Positions 42,148 through 53,051 of a stretch of DNA of 64,000 nucleotides are shown here, one piece after another. Location: contig CM055107.1 in the NCBI GenBank assembly GCA_029204225.1, positions 8,026,472 to 8,090,471 on the forward strand, in the 5' to 3' direction. The notes under the pieces are model-generated. The model ran no database searches. It saw nothing but the letters and a program-made list of their open reading frames with translations, and was not told the DNA's origin. The stretch is from Diphasiastrum complanatum. Lineage: Eukaryota > Streptophyta > Lycopodiopsida > Lycopodiales > Lycopodiaceae. The translations under genes and the position numbers were made by a program. Each line of letters starts with the position of its first letter. Position 1 is the stretch's first letter.

Positions 42148-42829
42148 TGTTAAAAATTCACAATTCTAGCTTGACTAGTTTTGGTCATATGACTTGTAAA
42201 TAGTTAGATGGTCATGATGTGGCTTGTCACACGTGCCAAATAGCATAGGATTCCATTCATAAGGATGTTCTCAAGTAGACCTAAGTGTTAGAACCTTTGG
42301 AATGAGTCCAAATTATGCTTAGATACAAGGGAGAAAAAATAGGAGCTATTTTTGGTAATTTTTGCATTGTTGAGGGATCTCCAAGATTCCAACCCTAACT
42401 TGGTAGGGATGAAAGATCCACCAAAATTAGCATTAGGGATAGGTTTAGGGCTACTCATACCTGCCCAAAATCGTGATGGATCATGTATATATAGGTGATG
42501 ATATCTCACCAAAATCAATCAAGCAATTTCATGATTTTTCTCTCATAATGGTGCAATTGCTCTCTATGTTCATAATTGTTTGAGTGCTTGTGATTACTAA
42601 TGATTATAGGATTGAATGTAGGTCTGGTGTACAGTACTCAGACTGTGGGAGGCCGTACTTTCAAACGTGTGAAGCCTTCTTCAAGGATTTGGGCCATTTA
42701 GTGAGGTTCAAGCATAGATTTTTGATGGATTTTGATGGTTCAACTTGTGCTAATCTTATGAAATCATAATCTATTGTTTCCCTCATCATTTCAAGTGTTT
42801 TAGGATCCTTATTTGCTGTAATTTTTACA
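42148..42829 (+). repeat. 5' LTR of Copia-D
   Basis: TGTTAAAAATTC ... TTTTTACA. A TATATATA box lies at 42486-42493 and CACGTG at 42230-42235. The 3' copy additionally has CACACGTGTG at 48138-48147, where this copy reads CAAACGTGTG. Confidence 0.95.
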
Positions 42830-42841
42830 TGGTATCAGAGC
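42830..42841 (+). promoter_or_regulatory. Primer binding site of Copia-D
   Basis: TGGTATCAGAGC immediately after the LTR. Confidence 0.93.
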
Positions 42842-43640
42842 CTAAAGGCTGAAATGAGCTAAATCCTTGGTTTTCATTCAATTTGATCACAATTTTTGAT
42901 CTAAATCTTGTGTAGATTGGATCTTAGCATCTAGTATTGATTCTAGAACTCAAAGTGAGTCAAATACATTGGAGATTGGTGTTGTGTGACTTCATTTGCA
43001 GGTGTTTAGGTGTCTAAAACCAGAGGCAAAGTTGAATTCAATTCACATTACCAAGATAGCAAGTTTTGCTTGCTCCAAGCATTGATTTCTAAGCGAGTTT
43101 TGGAGGTGATTTCATAGAGAAGGCTTTCTAGCATTCAAGGAGAGGGAAGATAAGAGTTTTGGGGACTCTTAAAGGCTGTTCTAAGGTGTAGTAGGCACCT
43201 CCTAAAGTGATTTAGGTTCAGTCCAACCATTGCTTGACTTATGCACCAAATTAGATCAATTTTTCATCAATTTTGATCATTTTTTGCTTGTGATTGGATA
43301 GTAGATTGGGTTGCATCCTCATTAAGTTCCATTTAGATATTTTACAAGTGATTTTGGAAGTATATTAGGTTGCTGAAATTCACTCTTGATCAGATCATTT
43401 GGAAGCTTTAATGTTCTTTATAGAAAGAGGGGCAATTCTACTAGTATTGTCTACTTCAATCAAGCAAGTGCATTGTTTCTAGTATTCTATGATTTGATTT
43501 TGTTAGAGATCATTCTTAGATCTTTATAGGAAGTCTATTACTGATCTTTTCAGGTCCCTAAGAAGTGGGATAAGGTAGACCTTCAATCAAATCAATAGAA
43601 GTAACCTTCATTTGTGTCAAGTCCTTGATTAGGAGACTAG
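42842..43640 (+). other. Copia-D leader
   Basis: About 800 bases without a coding frame before gag. Splice-acceptor-like TTTGCAG|GTG and TTTTCAG|GTC occur near 43001 and 43551. No function is shown. Confidence 0.5.
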
Positions 43641-46600
43641 ATGGCATCTATAAATGCATATCTTTTGGATACTAATGAAAGGCTCAACAAAACTAACTAT
43701 TCCATATGGAAAGTTAGAATGGAATCTATCATGATCATGCAAGATCTGATGGAAATTGTAAATGGTAAGGAGGGTGAACCTATTCATCCTCAAGAAAAAG
43801 CCAAATACATCAAGAGGTGCAATGTTGCACTACATTGCATAAAAATGAATGTTGCAAATGAACTCTTAAGAGAGGTAGGAGATTGCACTTCAGCTCAAGA
43901 TGCTTGGGAGACTTTGCAAAAGGTCTATGAATCCAAGAACCAAACTAGAATGTTAGCTTTGAAGAATCAAATCTATAGAAGCTATCAAAAGAAAGGAGAG
44001 AGTGCACATACTTTTGTCCTAAGAGTAAAGGAATTGAACAAAGAGCTAGCCTTTATAGGTGACCCTATCAAGGATGAAGAGCTTGTTCAACTCATATTGA
44101 ATGGACTAAGCTTTGAATTTGACAATTTGGTTCAGGGATATGCAATTATGGGTAAGCTACCCATACTTGAAGAACTCCAAGGCACACTCATGGCCGAGGA
44201 ATCAAGAAGGAGCCAAATGCAAGAGAGGATGGATAGGCTTTCCATCCAAGGTGGAGACGACCAAGCTCTCTTCACCAAAGGCAAAGGCAAGTCCAAAGGC
44301 AAAGGATCAACATTCAAGAAGTCTACAAAGCTTGAGGATCAAGAAGGACCCCCAAAGGCATCTCCATCAACCACCAAAGTCAAGAAGGACAAATCAAAGG
44401 TGAAGTGCTACTATTGTAGCAAGATGGGGCATTATGCCTCGGAATGCTTCAAGAGGAAGCAAGATCAAAGCCAAGCCAACATGAGCAAAGAGGAGGAGGA
44501 GGAGAGTTCACATGAGGACTCTCTCATGATGTCCATATTTTCTTCAACAAGCTTCAAAGGAGAAGATCCTTGGTGGATTGACTCGGGTGCTAGTTCACAC
44601 ATGACTAGTAAAAGGGAGTTTTTCTCTTCTCTCTTATCTTATGATGGACCTATAAAGTCTATCTATACAGCAAATGATGAAGCTTGTAAGATTGAAGGAG
44701 TTGGTAGCATTCCCCTTTGCTTAGGATCTTCCAAAAAGATCAACATAGAAGGTGTTTTGTACATTCCTACAATAACAAAGAATCTACTAAGTGTTGGCCA
44801 AATGGTAGACAATGGTTTCAATGTTGACTTTGCTTCAAATGAATGTTTCATCAAGAAGAAGGGTAAGATAGTGGCTAAGGGCACTAGACTTGGCAAACTT
44901 TATAAGCTGGATGTATTTGTGGATACTAATGTTGTCATGTTGGCCGAGAAGAGCAAGATATCTACCTTTACTTTATGGCACAAAAGACTTGGACATGTCA
45001 ACTCGGGTTCCATGGAGGCTATGATCAAGGAGGAGTATGCTTTAGGCCTACCAAGGTCTATTGGGAAGGAAGACAAGGTTTGTGAAGCTTGTGCCTTATC
45101 CAAGGCACATAAGAAGGTGTTTCCTAACTCCATCACAAAGTCATCTCGTCCTCTTGAACTCATACACTCGGATGTGCACATTGCTAGCACCAAATCTAAT
45201 GGAGGTTCATCCATGTTTTTAACCTTCATTGATGACTACTCAAGATATTGTTGGGTGTTCTTAATTTCCTTCAAGTCTCAAGTATTTGATACTTTTGTAA
45301 AGTTCAAGTTGTTTGTGGAAAAGCATCATAATCATAGCATCAAGATTCTTAGAAGTGACAATGGTGGAGAATTCATCTCCAATGAGTTCAAGGCCTTTTG
45401 TGAGGAGGAAGGGATCAAGAAAGAGACTTCTTGTCCTTACACTCCTCAACAAAATGGAGTTGCTGAAAGAAGGAATAGAACATTATGTGAATGTTCTAAG
45501 GCTTTAAGATTAGATGCTTGTTTGCCCAAATCCTTTTGGGGTGAGTCTCTTGTATGTGCAAACTACTTGATGAATAGGGTGTCTTGCAAAGCAATTGAAG
45601 GCAAAACTCCTTATGAGATGTTGTATGGAAAGAAACCCAATCTTAATCACTTGAAAGTTTTTGGGTGTATATGTTATGTGCATGTGCCATTGGAAACAAG
45701 AACCAAGGAGGATCCATCTTCCACAAGAGGGATCATGCTTGGATATGCAAGCTCAAGCAAGGGCTACAAAGTCTATCTCCCATCCTTGAACAAATTTGTT
45801 GTTTCAAGGGATGTCATATTTGATGAACATCATATGCATATGCTTGAAGAAGGCTCAAGTGCTCCAACAATCAAGAAGAAGATGGCCGAGGAGCAAGATC
45901 TTGGTTTTGAGGAGGAGCTCATGGAGGAGCAAGCACCAAACCCACCTATCACACCAAGGAGATCTTCAAGGGCAAAAGTGGAGCCATCAAGGCTCACATA
46001 TCAAGGAAAAGGACAGCAAGTTGAGGGTATATCATCCACTTCTTATGCTTTATCTAGTTTTGAAGAATCGTCTAATGTTGAAGATGCATTGAACTCCAAA
46101 GAATGGTATAAAGCTATGTTGGATGAGTATGATGCCTTGATTGAGAATGAAACTTGGTTGCTTGTTGAGAGACCTCAAAGGAATGTAATAGGATGCAAGT
46201 GGGTCTTCAAGCTTAAGTTGAATGCAAATGGGAGTGTTAACAAACATAAAGCAAGATTAGTTGCAAAAGGTTATGCTCAAGAGAGAGGGATAGACTATGA
46301 GGAAACTTTTGCACCCGTGGCCAAGATGGTCACAATAAGACTAATCATTGCACTTGCATCACATTTTGGATGGATTCTATGTCAAATGGATGTCTCTAAT
46401 GCTTTCTTGAATGGTTTTTTGGAAGAGGATATCTATATGGAGCAGCCACAAGGGTTCATCAAGCATGGAATGGAGAACAAAGTATGCCATCTCCAAAGAA
46501 GCATCTATGGCTTGAAGCAAGCCTCGAGATCTTGGAATTCAAGACTACATTGCTATCTTATTTCACTTTCTTTTGTTCAAAGTGAATATTATCCCACTCT

Positions 46601-47609
46601 TTACATTAAGTTTGATGATGTTGGTATTGTACTTTTACTCATTTATGTAGATGACATCATCATTAGTGGAAATAGTGTTGATGGTATTGAAAAAATCAAG
46701 ATAGATCTATCCTTAGAGTTCAAGATGGTAGATCTAGGGTGTCTTCACTTCATCTTAGGCATAGAAGTACTTAGAGGGTCTGATTTTATCTTTATAAGTC
46801 AAGTAAACTATGCTCAAAGTCTTTTGAAGAAGTTTAAGATGGAAGTATGCAAAAGTGTTGACACACCAATGGAGCAAGATGTAAAAGTGCCAAATGAAGA
46901 TGATGAAAGATCCTTCATGGACATCACTTTGTTTAGGCAACTTATAGGTTCCTTAATGTGGATCACTATAACTAGACCAGATCTTAGCTTTAGTGTATGT
47001 AGGTTGAGCCAATCCATGCAAAAGCCATTGAATATCCATTGGAAAAAGGCTAAGAGGATTCTAAGATACATCTCAGGTACATTGGATTTTGGGATTCTAT
47101 ATACAGGAGATGTGATTAACCTTCATGCATTTAGTGATTCAGATTTTGCAGGGGACAAGATTGATAGGAAATCAACAAGTGCCTATTCAAATTTCATAAG
47201 AGAAGGTGTGGTTTCATGGCTTTCAAAAAAGCAAGAAACTATATCTCTATCTTCAACCGAGGCCGAGTACAAAGCTTTGACAACCACTACAAAGGAGGTA
47301 CTTTGGATCAAGAGATTATTGGTGGAACTAAAGATCATGGATTCAGAGGAGGCACCAATCATCTACAATGACAATATATCAGCCCAACACCTTGCATCTA
47401 ACCCAATCTTCCATGCAAGATCTAAGCACATTGAGATATGCCATCACTTTGTGAGAGAAATGGTGCAAGCCAAGGAGATTGCTTTGGAGCATGTTCCAAG
47501 CAATGAATGTGTAGCTGATCTACTTACTAAACCACTTCAAAAGACACCTTTTATGAAGTTCAGATCATCACTTGGAGTGATTAGTAAAGCAATGATTGAA
47601 CCAAGCTAG
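43641..47609 (+). CDS. Copia-D gag-pol polyprotein (1,322 residues)
   Basis: One uninterrupted frame encodes the whole element. Gag has TNYSIWKVRMESIMIM, with zinc knuckle CYYCSKMGHYASEC from residue 256. Protease WWIDSGASSHMT has its catalytic Asp near 314. GAG-pre-integrase is LWHKRLGH near 445. Integrase has D511, D573 and E609 (D-x61-D-x35-E), RT has YVDD at 1002-1005, and RNase H (SDSDFAGDKIDRKST) follows near 1165. Length matches typical copia polyproteins. ATG 43641 is the first that opens the frame. Oddities: the RT block usually written GLKQAPRSWY reads GLKQASRSWN, and RNase H has SAYSNFIREGVVSW where a Gly-rich segment is usual. These may lower activity. The stop precedes the purine tract by a few bases. 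Confidence 0.96.
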   Translation: MASINAYLLDTNERLNKTNYSIWKVRMESIMIMQDLMEIVNGKEGEPIHPQEKAKYIKRCNVALHCIKMNVANELLREVGDCTSAQDAWETLQKVYESKNQTRMLALKNQIYRSYQKKGESAHTFVLRVKELNKELAFIGDPIKDEELVQLILNGLSFEFDNLVQGYAIMGKLPILEELQGTLMAEESRRSQMQERMDRLSIQGGDDQALFTKGKGKSKGKGSTFKKSTKLEDQEGPPKASPSTTKVKKDKSKVKCYYCSKMGHYASECFKRKQDQSQANMSKEEEEESSHEDSLMMSIFSSTSFKGEDPWWIDSGASSHMTSKREFFSSLLSYDGPIKSIYTANDEACKIEGVGSIPLCLGSSKKINIEGVLYIPTITKNLLSVGQMVDNGFNVDFASNECFIKKKGKIVAKGTRLGKLYKLDVFVDTNVVMLAEKSKISTFTLWHKRLGHVNSGSMEAMIKEEYALGLPRSIGKEDKVCEACALSKAHKKVFPNSITKSSRPLELIHSDVHIASTKSNGGSSMFLTFIDDYSRYCWVFLISFKSQVFDTFVKFKLFVEKHHNHSIKILRSDNGGEFISNEFKAFCEEEGIKKETSCPYTPQQNGVAERRNRTLCECSKALRLDACLPKSFWGESLVCANYLMNRVSCKAIEGKTPYEMLYGKKPNLNHLKVFGCICYVHVPLETRTKEDPSSTRGIMLGYASSSKGYKVYLPSLNKFVVSRDVIFDEHHMHMLEEGSSAPTIKKKMAEEQDLGFEEELMEEQAPNPPITPRRSSRAKVEPSRLTYQGKGQQVEGISSTSYALSSFEESSNVEDALNSKEWYKAMLDEYDALIENETWLLVERPQRNVIGCKWVFKLKLNANGSVNKHKARLVAKGYAQERGIDYEETFAPVAKMVTIRLIIALASHFGWILCQMDVSNAFLNGFLEEDIYMEQPQGFIKHGMENKVCHLQRSIYGLKQASRSWNSRLHCYLISLSFVQSEYYPTLYIKFDDVGIVLLLIYVDDIIISGNSVDGIEKIKIDLSLEFKMVDLGCLHFILGIEVLRGSDFIFISQVNYAQSLLKKFKMEVCKSVDTPMEQDVKVPNEDDERSFMDITLFRQLIGSLMWITITRPDLSFSVCRLSQSMQKPLNIHWKKAKRILRYISGTLDFGILYTGDVINLHAFSDSDFAGDKIDRKSTSAYSNFIREGVVSWLSKKQETISLSSTEAEYKALTTTTKEVLWIKRLLVELKIMDSEEAPIIYNDNISAQHLASNPIFHARSKHIEICHHFVREMVQAKEIALEHVPSNECVADLLTKPLQKTPFMKFRSSLGVISKAMIEPS

Positions 47610-47612
47610 ATA

Positions 47613-47623
47613 GTGAGGAGGAG
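47613..47623 (+). promoter_or_regulatory. Polypurine tract of Copia-D
   Basis: GTGAGGAGGAG directly before the 3' LTR; it would prime plus-strand synthesis. Confidence 0.85.
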
Positions 47624-48305
47624 TGTTAAAAATTCACAATTCTAGCTTGACTAGTTTTGGTCATATGACTTGTAAATAGTTAGATGGTCATGATGTGGCT
47701 TGTCACACGTGCCAAATAGCATAGGATTCCATTCATAAGGATGTTCTCAAGTAGACCTAAGTGTTAGAACCTTTGGAATGAGTCCAAATTATGCTTAGAT
47801 ACAAGGGAGAAAAAATAGGAGCTATTTTTGGTAATTTTTGCATTGTTGAGGGATCTCCAAGATTCCAACCCTAACTTGGTAGGGATGAAAGATCCACCAA
47901 AATTAGCATTAGGGATAGGTTTAGGGCTACTCATACCTGCCCAAAATCGTGATGGATCATGTATATATAGGTGATGATATCTCACCAAAATCAATCAAGC
48001 AATTTCATGATTTTTCTCTCATAATGGTGCAATTGCTCTCTATGTTCATAATTGTTTGAGTGCTTGTGATTACTAATGATTATAGGATTGAATGTAGGTC
48101 TGGTGTACAGTACTCAGACTGTGGGAGGCCGTACTTTCACACGTGTGAAGCCTTCTTCAAGGATTTGGGCCATTTAGTGAGGTTCAAGCATAGATTTTTG
48201 ATGGATTTTGATGGTTCAACTTGTGCTAATCTTATGAAATCATAATCTATTGTTTCCCTCATCATTTCAAGTGTTTTAGGATCCTTATTTGCTGTAATTT
48301 TTACA
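47624..48305 (+). repeat. 3' LTR of Copia-D
   Basis: Essentially identical to 42148-42829, with TATATATA at 47962-47969 and CACGTG at 47706-47711 and 48140-48145. Confidence 0.95.
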
Positions 48306-48479
48306 TACACTGTCTCATACCTTGTCTAAACTCCATTTAGTGTGTTTTCGGCCTCACGAGGATATTAGTTACTTTCAAGTCACATCCAGTATGACATGGC
48401 ATAACTAACAGCTTGATTTACTGGAGTACCGTGTATCCAAGACTAGGAGTATACTGAATCCTATGTACTGGTCATGGAC
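48306..48479. other. Continuation of the element I LTR-like sequence
   Basis: Host DNA on the right side of Copia-D. No gene. It ends where the family E inverted arm begins. Confidence 0.4.
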
Positions 48480-51400
48480 ATAACAGAGGCCTTTCTATGA
48501 AATGTTCACCCTTGTCGCTTCTGACTTTTTGACTTTGGAACTCCTTTGAGATCCTAATTTGTCCTTGATGCACTTTGTGTTGAGCACCTTGAGCTCTAGA
48601 TTTGATCAGTTTTGCACAGGTATTAGGGCTCCCAGAGCCAAAAGATTTATCATTTATTGCCCACTTCATGGTCCACTCCGTGTCTTGATGCTTTTGCACC
48701 TTGATTTCTCTCCTTGTCCCAGTCTGATCTTGATACTTTTCCTTTTTGGCTCTTTAAGGTAGGCAAAAATTGAGTACTCCGCAACGCACCTCTCACTTAG
48801 CTTGAAGTAGTTGTCTTTGAATCAGTCCAAATGTAACCATTGACCTCGTGGAGAGCCAAGAGGTTGCACCCATTTGATCCGCATACAAACTATCTCTTCG
48901 CGTTTGTTTGAAGCACCTTGTCCGTCGCACAAAACTTGACTTTCACAATTCCATCATTGGTCAGTTGCCTCATAGTCAAAACAAGAAGTGTACATCTAAC
49001 TTGGCTTCAAGTAGCTCTCTTTAAATCAGACACATGCACCCATTTGCACTAGTCCGATTTCAATACGAACTGTCCCTTACCGTCCGTTCGTGCAAGACTC
49101 AACTTTCACAGTTCCTTCATTGATCAGCTGCTTTACATGTAACACAAGTCAACATACTCATTATGTCTCCTCATCATTGCTGGTCCAGAGAAAGCCTATA
49201 ACAAACTTTCCTTTCCACAACAAAAACTTGTCAACTTATTAGGTCCAAAGTTCGCCGGTCTCCTCGTGTGAGTATGGCTAGGTCACCTCGAATTTGCCCC
49301 CGTTTTGATCAACTTTCATTCAAAATTTGCCCCAAGAGAGAGGTGTGTGTGATAGTTCCCCTCCACTTATAAAATTAGCTGACCAGACTTAGAGTAGATT
49401 TCTCAGACGAAAAGCCTTTCCAACACTTTGCTTCCCATCCGCTAGGATTATGGCTTGATCCAACTTGTTACCAATCTCTGAAGAGGATCCTAGTCTTTTC
49501 TCCTTTGAGAAAAAACCCAACTGATACTCGATATCACCCATGCTCAGTGAGTTTCAGTTCCGAAGGTAGCCATCCCACATGAAGACCAACTGCTCCATAG
49601 AAGATCTCTCGTGAAATTGCTCTTTCCAACTTTTGACTTCTTGCTTGCGTCTGGTAGGCGTCGTCGCAAATGAAACTAACCCAAGAAACAGGCTAGTCAT
49701 CCATTCTTTGCAAACATCGAGTCGTTTCATTACCATTCACGTGCGAGTACTTGAACTGCGAATCCGCCCCAAAGATTCTGTAGTCCTCTTTGTTTGATGG
49801 TGTCAGCCTTCTTCACGAGCCATCAGCTCCTTGTATCACAAGCAATCATGCAAACCAGGCAAAGCATGAGTACTAAGACTCACCACGAATACATACAAGC
49901 AAGACACTCAGGCAAGTTTACTAACAGGTAACAAAGACAAGGTCTCCCTTTGAGATAGTCCTGCCAAAAGACCTTTGCCTGGCCACGCCCATACAGATCG
50001 ATCACAGAATCAGCCCACACAGAACACCCATTCAACTATCCGTGCTTTCACCATTAAGCAGCACATTGCCTCAGTCACGCCCCACCACTTTTTGGTCGAT
50101 AGCCCTTATAGCTAAACGATTGGTAGCTATCCCGCACCGGTAGCTAACCACATGTGCTTTACACCCAAATTTGAGTAGCATCTCTGTATCAATGATTAAC
50201 CCATACAGTTCGAATATGTCGCCCCGCACCCCAGAAGGCACAGACCATGCTTACACCAACCTAATGGCAGCACACTACGTCATCTGTCCCACGTGCAGAC
50301 AACGCCAGACCCGAACCGTGAGAACTGACAACGCCAGGCCCGAACCGCGAGAACTGACCGTGCTTACACCTCGAGGGCAGCACCTTGACTCATCAAGTCC
50401 CCCGTTCTACCGACCACCCCGACCGTGGACGCACCCGTGCTTACACTGTGGGCAGCACCTTGCACAACAGTTGTCCTGATGAACCCCAAACAATGGCCAT
50501 TTCCATGAGATCTGCATAACTGACCGGCCAGTCGGCTTTGATACCACATGTAGCGCAGGCATCCCAAAGGGAGCCAAGAACCACGACTTAGCTTCCCAGC
50601 CTTCAACTCTTGCCATCCAAACCCACTTGACATACAAGCATCCAACTCGCCAACAACGATCAGACTTAACCAACTTGAAGTTCCGAAAACCAACATTGAG
50701 ATCCAGCCTGGCGCCATGCCAGATCGGGGGTCCTGATGTGGGTGACTTCCCTCCAAGCAAGCCGCCCGACATACATCAAACTTAACCAACTCGAAGCTTT
50801 GTTACAAACCAGTAACATCCATTCCAAGCTAGTGGTCTGACTTACATCAAACTTAACCAACTGAAAGCTTCGTCACAAGCGTTGGAAGCCAACCTGGCGT
50901 GTAGTGCAGGCATCCCAAAGGGAGCCGGGAACCACGACTTAGCTTTCCAGCCTTCAACTCTTGCCATCCAAACCCACTTGACATACAAGCAGCCAACTCG
51001 CCAACAACGATCAGACTTAACCAACTTGAAGTTCCGAAACCAACATTGAGATCCAACCTGGCGCCATGCCAGATCGGGGGTCCCGATGTGGGTGACTTCC
51101 CTCCAAGCAAGCCGCCCGACATACATCAAACTTAACCAACTCGAAGCTTCGTTACAAACGAGTAACATCCATTCCAAGCAAGCGGTCTGACTTACATCAG
51201 ACTTAACCAACTGAAAGCTTCGTTACGAGCGCTGGAAGCCAGCCTGGCGCCACGCCAGACTGGACAGCCATAAACAGGTAACATCCACCCAAGCAAGCCA
51301 TCCAACTCAGCCGACAGGTTAGAGCCCGTTCCCCAAGAGCTTAACCCATTCACGTTCATGCAAGGAACACTCAGAACCACAAGCCGCGACAGATATGGAA

Positions 51401-51648
51401 ACAACCATTCCCTGGACAATATGGTCCCGACAGCATACCGCTGGCGCCACGGACCGAATGGTCCCGACGGCATACCGCTGGCGTGCCGGGATACGACCCT
51501 TAGCTATGTGCCAAGTTAAAAATTTTGAAAGCGGCCTTACAACTGGCGCTTTTACCGAACATTGAAACCCAGAAGGTAATCAGAGTCAGTTTGAGGAAAA
51601 TCCCACTTTATTGATAAATCTGAGAAGGTTACATTTCAAGTGTGTGAC
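48480..51648 (-). mobile_element. Family E element E3 (internal region plus rearranged 5' LTR), left arm of palindrome
   Basis: It is the reverse complement of about 52285-55360. The internal region spans 48480-50534, with a mutated priming site TGGTATCAAAGC at 50546-50535. The LTR start on this strand (TGTAGCGCAGGC) occurs twice, at 50549 and 50900, so the 5' LTR consists of a 351-base fragment joined to a 749-base fragment. At 51648/51649 it meets a plus-strand LTR start head to head. Open frames of 60-140 codons occur on both strands, but none has retrotransposon motifs. E3 is older than E1, with many substitutions and indels. Confidence 0.8.
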
Positions 51649-51792
51649 TGTTGTAAAGCTACCTTTACAAGCTTTACTTCCGGCGCCATCGGCGCCAGCT
51701 ATGTCCCCAGCGCCAGCAGCGCCCCTGCTGCTCCGGCGCCAGCAGCGCCCCTGCTGCTCCCCTGCTGGAATGTTGTCATGGCTCTCGCCTTG
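51649..51792 (+). repeat. Family E LTR fragment (E2), left part
   Basis: It starts TGTTGTAAAGCTACC and has an internal deletion that joins the GGCGCC cluster to CTGCTGGAATGTTGTC. It ends CCTTG, where E1 is inserted, and continues at 56873. Confidence 0.8.
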
Positions 51793-53037
51793 TGTTGTAA
51801 AGCTACCTTTACAAGCTTTACTTTCGGCGCCATTGGCGCCAGCTATGTCCCCGGCGCCAGCAGTGCCCCTGCTGCTCCCGGCGCCAACGGCGCCGGCGCC
51901 GCTCCCGGCGCCACTGTGACCAGAATCCAGCCGGCGCCAAGTTCCTATGGCTGAAAATCTTTGATCGGTTCTAGCGGAGTCCAGAGAGCTCAGATCGATG
52001 TGCAATCACCTCACACGATCTAGGCATGATTAAAGGAAGCCTGGGGATCAATAAAATCTAGAGAGAGAAAATGACTTTCTAGAAAGAGAAAATCCTAGAG
52101 AGAGAAAAACGTGCTTTACCAGCTTAGGTAGAGTGCTTGTTATGAGGGGAGGTGCCGAATCACACCAATACTATAGGGGAGTGCGGGTTGCGACTCAGGG
52201 CGAGCTCCAACCAAGTCTCAGCCTCCCTTGCTGGAATGTTGTCATGGCTCTCGCCTTGGCATGCTAGCGCCCCGGAGACTAGGGTCGGTCACACACTTGA
52301 AATGTAACCTTTTCAGATTTATCAATAAAGTGGGATTTTCCTCAAACTGACTCTGATTACCTTCTGGGTTTCAGTGTTCGGTAAAAGCGCCAGTTGTAAG
52401 GCCGCTTTCCAAATTTTTAATTTGGCACATAGCTGAGGGTCGTATCCCGGAACGCCAGCGGTATGCCGTCGGGACCATTCGGTCCGTGGCGCCAGCGGTA
52501 TGCTGTCGGGACCATTTGGTCCAGGAACTGGTTGTTTCCATATCTGTCGCGGCTTGTGGTTCTGAGTGTTCCTTGCATGAACGTGAATGGGTTAAGCTCT
52601 TGGGGAATGGGCTCTAACCTGTCGGCTGAGTTGGATGGCTTGCTTGGGTGGATGTTACCTGTTTATGGCTGTCCAGTCTGGCGTGGCGCCAGGTTGGCTT
52701 CCAGCGCTCGTGACGAAGCTTTCAGTTGGTTAAGTCTGATGTAAGTCAGACCGCTTGCTTGGAATGGATGTTACTCGTTTGTAACGAAGCTTCGAGTTGG
52801 TTAAGTTTGATGTATGTCGGGCGGCTTGCTTGGAGGGAAGTCACCCACATCGGGACCCCCGATCTGGCATGGCGCCAGGTTGGATCTCAATGTTGGTTTT
52901 CGGAACTTCATGTTGGTTAAGTCTGATCGTTGTTGGCGAGTTGGCTGCTTGTATGTCAAGTGGGTTTGGATGGCAAGAGTTGAAGGCTGGGAAGCTAAGT
53001 CGTGGTTCCCGGCTCCCTTTGGGATGCCTGCGCTACA
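51793..53037 (+). repeat. 5' LTR of E1 (1,245 bases)
   Basis: TGTTGTAAAGC ... GCGCTACA. It is GC-rich at its start, with GGCGCC repeated about eight times in some 113 bases. A mirrored AAATCTAGAGAGAGAAAA / CTAGAGAGAGAAAA segment follows, and AATAAAGT lies near 52326. Confidence 0.93.
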
Positions 53038-53039
53038 TG

Positions 53040-53051
53040 TGGTATCAGAGC
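53040..53051 (+). promoter_or_regulatory. Primer binding site of E1
   Basis: TGGTATCAGAGC, two bases after the LTR end. Confidence 0.9.

Larger units (their letters stand above)
42148..48305 (+). mobile_element. Copia-D, young and apparently intact LTR retrotransposon
   Basis: LTRs at 42148-42829 and 47624-48305 are both 682 bases. I found one difference between them (A against C, at 42665 and 48141). Priming site, leader, a single 1,322-residue gag-pol frame and a purine tract are all present in order. Left flank CATAC is mirrored at 48304-48308 if the terminal CA of the LTR overlaps the duplication (a CA lost from CACA). It interrupts the LTR of element I. It is the best candidate for an autonomous, recently active element in the window. 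Confidence 0.95.

Noticed and set aside
48304-48308. A clean 5-bp target duplication for Copia-D
   Set aside because: CATAC matches the left flank only if the LTR-terminal CA is counted twice, so it is reported as probable with a 2-base loss, not as perfect.
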